A DNA stretch of 39,847 nt from Acidobacteriota bacterium (GTDB lineage Bacteria > Acidobacteriota > Terriglobia > Bryobacterales > Bryobacteraceae). The translations under genes were made by a program, and so were the position numbers. Under the pieces are notes generated by a model. It was not told where the DNA came from, did no database searches, and worked only from the letters and a program-made list of their open reading frames with translations. This document shows positions 31,634-39,049 of the stretch, piece after piece (position 1 is the stretch's first letter; each line of letters begins with the position of its first letter). The stretch spans positions 1 through 39,847 of the forward strand of contig JACOTZ010000098.1 of the NCBI GenBank assembly GCA_016178155.1, in the 5' to 3' direction.

Positions 31634-33294
31634 TTCTTCTTCCCTCCGATCTGCCATTCGGTGAACGGCGACCGTGCGCCGCGGATCGCGACGTCGATGC
31701 AATACGGCTCGCCCGAAGCAAACGCGCGCCGCACCGCGCCCGCGACGTCTTCCAGCCGCTCGATGTGCTCGCCCTTGCCGCCGAAGCCCTGCATGATGAC
31801 GTCGTAGCGCGTGGCACGCAGCTCGCAGGCCACGGTGCGGCCGAGGTTCGTGGTCGCGTTCTGCAGTTCCCGCTCCAGTCCCCAGCCCGCATCGTTGCCC
31901 ACAATGATCACGACCGGCAGCCCGTACCGCACCATCGTATCCATTTCGGCCAGGTAGAAGCCGAGCGAGCCGTCGCCGGTGATCATGACCACGGGCTTGC
32001 CCGGATTCGCGAGCTGCAGCGCGATCGAGTTCGGCAGGGCGGACCCGATCGTCCCCAATGGCCCGAGCCGCAGCCAGCGTCCCGTCGCGATGGCCGGCAC
32101 CGAGGCGCGGCCCCAGTGCGTAAAATCGCCGCCATCCCAGGCGTACAGCACGTCCCGCGGCAAGGCTTGCTTCAGCTCCGCATAGAAGGCCGCGGGATGA
32201 ATGGGAGCCGCGCGGTCCACCGCCTGCTGCGCCAGGTGCTGCCCCCACTCGCAGCGCAGCTTGCGGGTGCGGTCGAGCCAGGGCTTTGGCTCCCACGGTT
32301 CGGTTCCAAGCTCATCGAGCATCGCCCGCAGCGCCGCCTTCACGTCGGCGCAGATGCCCAACTCGAGCCGCCGGTTGAGTCCCAGCTCTTGCGGATGCAG
32401 ATCGACCTGGATAAACCGGGCTTCGGGCGCGAACAGCCGCGGCCCGCCGAGCGCCAGCCGGTAATCGATGCGCTTGCCGAGCACGAGAAAAAGGTCCGCC
32501 TCGCGGAAGACCGTATGCACGGCGCGGTTGAGCGCGGGATCGGCGTAGCCCATGCACAGCGGGTGCTCGTCCGCGACGGCGCCCTTCGCCATCGTGATGG
32601 TGTACAGCGGCAGTGAGGTGCGCTCGATAAACTCCCGCAGCTCGGCCTCCGCGTTCGCCCACCAGATACCGCTGCCCGCAATCACCACCGGCCGCGCCGC
32701 CAGGCGGAGCGCGTCGAGCGCCTTGCCGATCTCGGCGCCATCGGGCTTGGGCGGCTCGAACTGCACGGGAATGGGGGTCGGGACCGCGCCGGCTGCCTGC
32801 CCCTCGAACACGTCCACGGGAATCGTGAGGTGCACCGCGCCCTTCCGGCCCGAGTTGGCCTCCGAGTAGGCGCGCGCCAGGTGCAGCGGAATCTGCGCGG
32901 GGGTCGCCGTCTGCGCCGCCCATTTCACTACCGGCCGCGCCATCCCGACCTGCTCGATGTCCTGGAACGCATTGCGCTCGGCGAGCCACGCCGCCCGGCT
33001 GCCGCTCACTGCGATCAAAGGACTACACGCGAGCTGCGCGGTCGCGATCCCGGTCAGCGCGTTGGTATGGCCGGGGCCGCCGGTCACCAGCGCGATCGCC
33101 GGCTTGCGATGAATGCGCGCCCAGGCATCGGCGGCGTGCGTGACGCCCGACTCGTGGCGCATGTCGATGATCCGCATGCCCGCGCGGGCGGCTTCCGCCA
33201 GCACGGCGTTCAAGTGATCGCCGACCAGCGTGAAGATCTCCTGAATGCCCAGATCGCGGGCCGCGCGAACGAAGAGTTCAGCTCCGGTGGGCAC
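31630..33294 (-). CDS. Thiamine-diphosphate enzyme (acetolactate synthase-like)
   Basis: A 554-residue ThDP-dependent enzyme with the three standard domains. The N-terminal PYR domain carries the cofactor-activating Glu in MRHESGVTHAADAWAR, plus VTGGPGHTNALTGI and PLIAVSGSR. A central Rossmann-like domain (RPVVIAGSGIWW) follows. The C-terminal PP domain has the GDG...N motif (GDGSLGFYLAEMDTMVRYGLP, then VGNDAGWG). It resembles acetolactate synthase large subunits and 2-hydroxyacyl lyases, but no small subunit is nearby, so a 2-keto acid decarboxylase/lyase role in sugar-acid breakdown is more likely. It starts with GTG at 33294, 7 bases after the dehydrogenase stop, and its stop overlaps the next ATG. 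It has no signal peptide, so it is cytoplasmic. Confidence 0.88.
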   Translation of the reverse strand: MPTGAELFVRAARDLGIQEIFTLVGDHLNAVLAEAARAGMRIIDMRHESGVTHAADAWARIHRKPAIALVTGGPGHTNALTGIATAQLACSPLIAVSGSRAAWLAERNAFQDIEQVGMARPVVKWAAQTATPAQIPLHLARAYSEANSGRKGAVHLTIPVDVFEGQAAGAVPTPIPVQFEPPKPDGAEIGKALDALRLAARPVVIAGSGIWWANAEAELREFIERTSLPLYTITMAKGAVADEHPLCMGYADPALNRAVHTVFREADLFLVLGKRIDYRLALGGPRLFAPEARFIQVDLHPQELGLNRRLELGICADVKAALRAMLDELGTEPWEPKPWLDRTRKLRCEWGQHLAQQAVDRAAPIHPAAFYAELKQALPRDVLYAWDGGDFTHWGRASVPAIATGRWLRLGPLGTIGSALPNSIALQLANPGKPVVMITGDGSLGFYLAEMDTMVRYGLPVVIIVGNDAGWGLERELQNATTNLGRTVACELRATRYDVIMQGFGGKGEHIERLEDVAGAVRRAFASGEPYCIDVAIRGARSPFTEWQIGGKKK

Positions 33295-33301
33295 CGCGGG
33301 C

Positions 33302-34294
33302 TTAGTAACCCTTCTGCTTGTCGACCACGTTGATCAGCGCTTCGCCCTTCGCAAAGCGCTCGATGTTTTCCTTCAGCAGCGACATTCGCCGCTCCTGCAC
33401 ACGGTCCGAGACCGTCGCGACGTGAGGCGTGATGATCACATTTTCCATCCGCCACAGCGGGTGATCTTTGGGCAGAGGCTCGGGGTTCGTGACGTCGAGT
33501 CCTGCACCGGAGAGGTGCTTGGAATCCAGGGCTTTCATCAGCGCGTCGGTATTGTAGATGGGCCCGCGCGACACGATCACGAAGTAAGCTCCCTTCTTCA
33601 TCAGCCCGAATCGCCGCTCATCGAACATCGCGGTAGTCTCAGGCGTCTGCGGCGCCGAGACGAAGACCACGTCGGCCTCGGGCAGTACCGTGTCCAAACG
33701 GTCCGGCTTGACTGCCCGGTCGAACTGGGGACCGAAGGACAGGTCCTTCGGATCCACAGCGATGACGCGCATGCCGAAGGCTTTCGCGCGCTGCCCGATC
33801 TGCGATCCGATCCCGCCAAAGCCCACCACCACTGCCGTTTTGCCGTTCAGCTCGATCAGCCGGTGCCTGCCTTTGCTCCACTCGCCGGTCTTCATCTCCG
33901 GGATGATGTTGTCAAGATTGCGGGTCAGTCCGAGCAGGAGCGCCAGGGCATGATCGGCTATTTCAGGGCCTTGAATGATCTTGCAGTTCGTGAGCGTGAC
34001 GTTGCTGTTGATGAACTCGGGGAACCGGTAGCGCTCGACTCCCGCGCTGTAAATCTGGACCCATTTCAGCTTCTTCGCCGCCCGGAAAAGCTCCGGCGAA
34101 ATCGTCCCGAAGATCGCGTCCGCATCCGCGACCTGCCGGGGGCCGTTCTCCTGGTCGCCCGCGATCAGCGCGACCTCGGAGCTGGCGCTCGCCAGGTCTT
34201 TGATCGCATCCGGGGCCATCCCGAACACCACGATCTTCCTGTTCTGCGCGGGCGCGAGCAGCGTGCAAGTGAGTAGAAGTAGTAGGGCTTTCAT
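33302..34294 (-). CDS. D-isomer-specific 2-hydroxyacid dehydrogenase with an N-terminal signal sequence
   Basis: A 330-residue NAD-dependent dehydrogenase. The Rossmann motif is VGFGGIGSQIG, and the catalytic residues of the family are all in place: Arg in VIVSRGPIYN, Glu in NPEPLPKDHPLW and His in TPHVATVSD. Before the catalytic domain there is a clear Sec-type signal (MKALLLLLTCTLLAPAQN, cleavage near residue 16-17), unusual for an NAD enzyme. AGGAG lies 6 bases before the ATG, and a TAGAAT -10-like box is at 34315-34320 on the minus strand. It is the first gene of the operon that continues with the TPP enzyme and the enolase-superfamily protein. It would reduce or oxidise a 2-hydroxy/2-keto acid; cytoplasmic or periplasmic location is unresolved. 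Confidence 0.88.
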   Translation of the reverse strand: MKALLLLLTCTLLAPAQNRKIVVFGMAPDAIKDLASASSEVALIAGDQENGPRQVADADAIFGTISPELFRAAKKLKWVQIYSAGVERYRFPEFINSNVTLTNCKIIQGPEIADHALALLLGLTRNLDNIIPEMKTGEWSKGRHRLIELNGKTAVVVGFGGIGSQIGQRAKAFGMRVIAVDPKDLSFGPQFDRAVKPDRLDTVLPEADVVFVSAPQTPETTAMFDERRFGLMKKGAYFVIVSRGPIYNTDALMKALDSKHLSGAGLDVTNPEPLPKDHPLWRMENVIITPHVATVSDRVQERRMSLLKENIERFAKGEALINVVDKQKGY

Positions 34295-34334
34295 CGAACT
34301 CTCCTGTTCGGAGAATTCTACCGCAGTCGGGAGG

Positions 34335-34595
34335 TCAGCGGCTGCCGCCGCTCATGCGCCAGCGTTCGAGTTCGAGAACTCTGCCCTCGAGAAGAACCAG
34401 GCGCTCCGTCGCGCTGGTGTTGAGATTGCTTTGAACGGCTTAGAGCTTTCGCATGCGGATCTCGTGCGCTCGCGCATACGCCTCGAAACCACGCAGGATT
34501 TCCGTCTGCGCGTCGCGGACCATCTCCTGGAGTCTGTCGGCTAGCTGCGCCAACGATTCGTCAAGCTCTTTTTTCGTAACCGGCCGCTCTGCCAT
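34335..34595 (-). pseudogene. Small coiled-coil protein gene interrupted by an in-frame TAA
   Basis: From ATG 34595 the frame reads 51 codons (MAERPVTKKELDESLAQLAD, then LQEMVRDAQTEILRGFEAYARAH and RMRKL), stops at TAA (34440-34442), and continues open for 34 more codons with leucine heptads (TERLVLLEGRVLELERW) to TGA at 34335. The part before and the part after the stop both look like one amphipathic coiled coil of 86 codons. A GAA-to-TAA change at codon 52 would explain this. I believe similar short proteins recur in Acidobacteria but cannot confirm. It could also be a functional 51-residue protein or a sequencing error. A consensus TATAAT lies 12 bases upstream of the ATG. It is divergent from the damaged D-aminoacylase gene. 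Confidence 0.6.
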
Positions 34596-34606
34596 ACTCA
34601 CCCAGA

Positions 34607-34618
34607 ATTATACGCCCG
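34607..34618 (-). promoter_or_regulatory. Promoter -10 element CGGGCGTATAAT (minus strand)
   Basis: TATAAT (34612-34607 read on the minus strand) is preceded by CGGGCG, close to the CGGAC(A/G) before the two Ig-protein promoters. It is 11 bases from the small coiled-coil ATG, so the leader would be only a few bases long. Confidence 0.45.
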
Positions 34619-34637
34619 GACCCGATACGATATCCCC

Positions 34638-36106
34638 ATGTGCCTTGCACTTCTCGCACTCGCGATCGCCGCCATGGTTGCCGCTCAGCCCTACGACGTC
34701 CTTATTACCGGAGGCCGCATCATGGACGGGACGGGCAACCCATGGTACGAAGCCGACCTCGCCATCCGCGGCGACCGGATCACGGCCGTAGGGCGTCTCG
34801 CCGGCCGGCCCGCGAATCAGATCATCAACGCCCGTGGCCTGGTTGTCGCGCCCGGCTTCATCGACATTCACAGCCACGGCGGCCGCGGCGTCGCGCAAAA
34901 CCCGGCGCTCGAGAGCGCCGTCCGCCAGGGCATGACCACGCTGATCGAGGGCAACGACGGCGGCTCGCCGGTTCCACTCGGCCCGGCGCTCGACAAGCTT
35001 GCCGCCACGCCAACCTCCATCAACATCGGTTACTTCATCGGCCAGGGCGCTATCCGCAGAAACGTCGTCGGGCTGGTGAATCGCAAGGCCACGGCCGCGG
35101 AGATCGCGCGCATGAAGGAGCTTGCCCGCCAGGGGATGCTCGACGGCGCCTTCGGCCTTTCCACCGGCCTGTTCTATATCCCCGGCAACTTCACGCCCAC
35201 CGAGGAAGTGATCGAGCTGGCGAAAGTCGTCGCCCCGTTCGGCGGGATCCACGTATCCCACATGCGCGACGAGGCCGCCGGCATCCTCGACTCCGTGCGC
35301 GAGACCATCCGCATCGGCGAGGAGGGCGGGCTGCCCACGCAGCTCACGCATCACAAGATCGTGGGCAGGCCCAACTGGGGCCGCAGCACCGAAACGCTCG
35401 AGCTCGTGGAACAGGCCCGCGCCCGCGGCGTCGACGTGACCATCGATCAATATCCCTACACCGCCTCCCACACCGGATCGTCCGCCCTGTTCCCGCAATG
35501 GGCCCAGGAAGGCGGATCGAAAGCCCTGGCCGAGCGTCTCAAGGCCCCGGACATGCGCAAGCGCATCATCGCCGAAATGATCATCCTCCTAAGAGACAAC
35601 CGGGGCGGTGGAGACCCGAAGAACGTACAGTTCAGCCGCTGCGAGTTCGACCCGTCGCTCGCCGGCAAAACGCTCGCCGACGTCACGCGCGCCCGCAGCC
35701 TCGAGCCTACCTTCGAGAATGCCGCCAATGCCGCCATCGATATCCAGCTCAAGGGCGGCTGCTCAGCCATCTATCATGCGATCCGCGAAGACGATGTCGA
35801 GCGCATCATGCGCTCCCCGTGGACCATGGTGGCTTCCGACGGCGAGGCGCCCATCTTTGGCAAGGCATCGCCCTCAACCTTTGGGATCGCGGCCTCCTGC
35901 GCCCGGGCATGATCGCCGACATCGCGGTATTCGACCCCGCCAGGATCATCGACCGCTCCGAATTCACCAACCCGCACCAGTACTCCGAGGGCGTCCATCA
36001 CCTGTTCGTCAACGGGAAAGCGGTGTTGCTGGATGGCACAATGACCGGCGCCCGCCCCGGCCGCGCGCTGCGCGGGCCTGGATACCAGCCCGGCGAGCCG
36101 CGCTGA
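34638..36106 (+). pseudogene. D-aminoacylase (N-acyl-D-amino-acid deacylase) with internal deletion and frameshift
   Basis: The first 410 or so residues read as a normal exported D-aminoacylase of the amidohydrolase superfamily: signal peptide (MCLALLALAIAAMVAAQ), PGFIDIHSHGGRG (HxH metal site), TTLIEGNDGGSP, HVSHMRDEA, THHKIVG, DQYPYTAS and MVASDGEAPIFGK. After IFGK the frame diverges (ASPSTFGIAASCARA) and stops at 35912. The family's C terminus continues in another frame from about 35868: LNLWDRGLLRPGMIADIAVF, then FDPARIIDRSEFTNPHQYSE and VNGKAVLLDG, ending at 36106. The segment that normally joins the two (roughly 40 residues, usually PHPRSYGTF...LPAQR) is missing, so there is a deletion of about 120 bases, not a multiple of three. 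It is probably non-functional; an assembly error is the alternative. Confidence 0.82.
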
Positions 36107-36159
36107 TCCGACCGCCTGCGCGGCGCCCGGATGCCGATGCGCCTGCTATCATCAGCTAC

Positions 36160-37002
36160 ATGCAGGCACATTTGAATCGCCGCCAATGGGCCGGCTCCGT
36201 CGCAGCCGCGCTTGCTTCCGGGACGCTGTCCTCCGCCGCGCCCGCAAAACAGGAAAACCACGAGGGGTTCAAGCTTGGCGTCGCATCGTACTCGCTGCGC
36301 AAATTCTCGCGGGCCGACGCGATCAAGGCGCTCAAGGCGCTGAACGTCGAATACATCAACATCAAGGAAGCGCACGCGCCGCTGACATCGGCGCCGCAGG
36401 AGCTGGCGCAGGCCCGTCGCGATTTCGAGGAAGCGGGGATCAAAATTCTCGGGGTTGGCAACGTCAGCTTTCAAAAGGATGACCCGGTCCAAATCCGCCG
36501 CAATTTCGAATACGCGAAGGCGCTGGGGGCACCACTCATCGTCATGGCGCCCACGCGGCAAACGCTGCCCAAGATCGAGACGATGGTGAAGGAGTACAAC
36601 ATCAAAGCGGCGGTCCATAATCACGGCCCCGAGGACAAGCATTTTCCGGGACCGAAGGACGTGCTGGCGGCGGTGAAAGACATGGACCCGCGCGTCGGCC
36701 TGTGCATTGATGTCGGCCACACCGCGCGCACCGGCGTGGACGTTGTGGAGGCGATCCGGGAGGCGGGCCCGCGGCTGCTCGACATGCACGTGAAGGACTT
36801 GCGGGCGCTGATGAACAAAGCGAGCCAGGTACCGGTCGGGGACGGCGCGATGCCGATGCCGGCTATTTTCCGGCTGCTGAAGAAGATGAATTACCAAGGC
36901 GGCGTGATGCTCGAATACGAGGTCGATGCCGATAACCCGGTGCCGGGCATGCAGAAGTCATTCGCGTATATGCGCGGCGTGCTCGCGGCGCTGCGGTCGT
37001 AG
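36160..37002 (+). CDS. Exported sugar phosphate isomerase/epimerase-like TIM-barrel protein
   Basis: A 280-residue xylose isomerase-like TIM barrel, a different branch from the one at 3808-4644. The N terminus (LNRRQWAGSVAAALASGTLS) looks like a twin-arginine signal, so it is probably exported. The barrel starts FKLGVASYSLRKF, and candidate metal ligands are Glu in INIKEAH, His in AVHNHGPE, Asp/His in CIDVGHTAR, His in DMHVKD and Glu in VMLEYEVD. The frame is open further upstream through the damaged D-aminoacylase, but ATG 36160 gives the family's normal length. No Shine-Dalgarno is seen; TATCAT lies 7 bases before the ATG, so the mRNA may be leaderless. It probably epimerises or isomerises a sugar in glycan breakdown. 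Confidence 0.88.
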   Translation: MQAHLNRRQWAGSVAAALASGTLSSAAPAKQENHEGFKLGVASYSLRKFSRADAIKALKALNVEYINIKEAHAPLTSAPQELAQARRDFEEAGIKILGVGNVSFQKDDPVQIRRNFEYAKALGAPLIVMAPTRQTLPKIETMVKEYNIKAAVHNHGPEDKHFPGPKDVLAAVKDMDPRVGLCIDVGHTARTGVDVVEAIREAGPRLLDMHVKDLRALMNKASQVPVGDGAMPMPAIFRLLKKMNYQGGVMLEYEVDADNPVPGMQKSFAYMRGVLAALRS

Positions 37003-37143
37003 CGGCGCGTCCTGCGTCAGCTTTGACGGACGCCCGCGCACGGCCGCGGCCCAGTCCGCCGGACGGGACACCAGGTTCGCTCAGTCGTCCGTTTCGTCAT
37101 TACGGCAACGTACTCCTGCGGCAGGACGGGCCGTCCGTGACCT

Positions 37144-38943
37144 TCATGCTCCAAGCGCAGCCAGCGCGTGCTCGGCCACGCGCGGCACATAGTTGTTGGA
37201 ATCCTTGAGCGCGTTCCGGAGCGTCGGTTTCGCCTGGGCGGCGAGCGTCCCGAGGTCATCGAGCGCGAGGGCCGCATGCAAGCGTACCCATTCCTCTTCG
37301 TGGCCAAGCAGGGTCGCCAGCGCGGCGGCGTCGCGCAGACCACGCGCCGCGGCCACACGAACCACCGGCGCCGGGTCGCCGCGCGCTTTGTTGAGCGCGG
37401 CCGGATCCACTCTGCCCAGGTGCGTCGCAGCCCAGTAGCGGATGGCGGCGTCCGGATCGTTGAGGCCGGCCGCGAGCTCCTTCGGGTCCGCGGTCAGGGC
37501 CATGCGGCGGACCCGCGCCAGCAGGTCGCCGGCGCGCGGCTGGCGTGCGATCGCGTAGCGGCTGCCGAGCTCGCGCTCTCGCACTACCAGTTCGGGCTCG
37601 GGGATCAACCCGAGGTCGCCGGTTTCGCGCATCCAGTTCTCGTGGACGCGGCGCATGCGCGCGAGCACTTCGCCCAGCTCAGGGCTCGCGGCGAGGTTCC
37701 GGACCTCGTGTGGATCGGTCCCAAGGTCGTAGAGTTCCTCGGGAGGTTTGTGGTCCGCCATGAACTGTGCGGCTTCGGGCGGCAGCTTGCCTTCAGCGTG
37801 GAGACGCCGCAGGTCCTGCATGGTCGCGCTGCCTTCGGCCGTGCGCATGTGCTGGTAGTAGGGCTTGAACGGCTCGTAGTTGCGGACATAGCGATAGCGC
37901 CGGTCGCGGACGGCGCGGATGATGTCATAACGCTCGTCCATGCGGTCGCGCGCGCCGAAGACATAGTCGCGCGCGGGCGTCAGGCGGGGGCCGAGAAAGG
38001 CGCGGCCCTGCATGTGCTCGGGCACGGGCACTCCGGCGAGATGCAGCACGGTGGGGCCGAGATCGAGCAGGCTCACCAACTGATCGTCGACCGAGCCCGG
38101 TCTTCCCTGCCCTGCGGTTTGAAACTTCTGTGGAATGCGCACGAGCAACGGCACGCGCGTGCCGGAGTCGTAGAGCCAGCGTTTGGCGCGCGCCAGGCCC
38201 GTGCCGTGATCGCCCCAGAAGAAGACGATGGTGTCATCGGCGAGCCCTGCCTCGTCGAGTTCGCGCAGGGCGGCGCCCACCTGGTAGTCGAGCGCGGTGA
38301 CCAGTTCATAGAAGTTGGCCCAATGGCGGCGCGTCGCCGGCGCACTGGCGTGGTATGGGGGAATGCGCATGCGGGCCGGATCCTGGCGCTGCCCGGGCCT
38401 GAGTTCCGATGTGGCCTTGACCCACTCGTCGCCCGACCAGCGGATGCGAGATTCGTGGGTGATGGTGAAATTGAAAACCGCGAAGAACGGCTGGCCGGGT
38501 TTGCGTTTCCGCCAGTGCGCACTCCGGCTCGACTCGTCCCACGCGCCGCGCGGAACGGGGAAGTTGTAATCGGTCTTCGAATTATTCGTGCAGTAGTAGC
38601 CTGCGTCGCGCAGGTACTCGGGGAAGCAATGCACATGCTGCGGCAGCCGCGCCTGGCAGCGCATGTGGTGCGAGCCGAGCGTGCTCGGGTACATGCCGGT
38701 GATGATCCCCGAGCGGCTGGGTGCGCAGACGCCCGCGACCGTGTAAGCATTCGTATAGCGAGTTGCCTGGCGTGCGAACCGGTCGAGAACCGGCGTAATC
38801 GCCGCGGAGTCGCCGTAACAGCCAAGCAGCGGGCTCGTGTCTTCGCACGAAAGGAAGACAATGTTCGGGCGGACGCGTCGGCTCGGGAGCTGGAGAGCGG
38901 GCGCGGCAGTCGCCAGGAATTCACGGCGCGATGTTTTCGTCAC
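37144..38943 (-). CDS. Sulfatase (type I, FGly) with C-terminal HEAT-like repeats
   Basis: A 599-residue sulfatase. The start is GTG 38943, giving MTKTSRREFLATAAPALQL, a probable twin-arginine signal. Key motifs follow: PNIVFLSCEDTSPLLGCYGD (metal-binding acidic pair ED), CAPSRSGIITG with Cys 73 as the formylglycine precursor, HHMRCQ, and FFWGDHGTGLARAKRW (DH metal site). The alkaline-phosphatase-like domain runs to about residue 470. The last ~120 residues contain HEAT-like helical units (LNDPDAAIRYWAATHLGR, PVVRVAAARGLRD, EEWVRLHAALALDDLG, NNYVPRVAEHALAALGA). It likely removes sulfate from a sulfated glycan in the periplasm, in line with neighbouring sugar genes. It needs a formylglycine-generating enzyme, not seen here. 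Confidence 0.9.
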   Translation of the reverse strand: MTKTSRREFLATAAPALQLPSRRVRPNIVFLSCEDTSPLLGCYGDSAAITPVLDRFARQATRYTNAYTVAGVCAPSRSGIITGMYPSTLGSHHMRCQARLPQHVHCFPEYLRDAGYYCTNNSKTDYNFPVPRGAWDESSRSAHWRKRKPGQPFFAVFNFTITHESRIRWSGDEWVKATSELRPGQRQDPARMRIPPYHASAPATRRHWANFYELVTALDYQVGAALRELDEAGLADDTIVFFWGDHGTGLARAKRWLYDSGTRVPLLVRIPQKFQTAGQGRPGSVDDQLVSLLDLGPTVLHLAGVPVPEHMQGRAFLGPRLTPARDYVFGARDRMDERYDIIRAVRDRRYRYVRNYEPFKPYYQHMRTAEGSATMQDLRRLHAEGKLPPEAAQFMADHKPPEELYDLGTDPHEVRNLAASPELGEVLARMRRVHENWMRETGDLGLIPEPELVVRERELGSRYAIARQPRAGDLLARVRRMALTADPKELAAGLNDPDAAIRYWAATHLGRVDPAALNKARGDPAPVVRVAAARGLRDAAALATLLGHEEEWVRLHAALALDDLGTLAAQAKPTLRNALKDSNNYVPRVAEHALAALGA

Positions 38944-39049
38944 GACCAGCCATTGTGACAGATGGCGGGAACGCGGAGACAGGCGCGCCCGGCGGAACTG
39001 GGGGTTGCAGACGGCGGCCGCGATTTTCAGAGTGCGGGCGGCGCCTGCC

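Noticed and set aside
31634-32296. N-terminal extension of the enolase-superfamily protein into the TPP gene
   Set aside because: The extension is antisense-free but out of frame with the real TPP enzyme and has no homology character; the Tat signal and ribosome-binding site fix the start at 31633.
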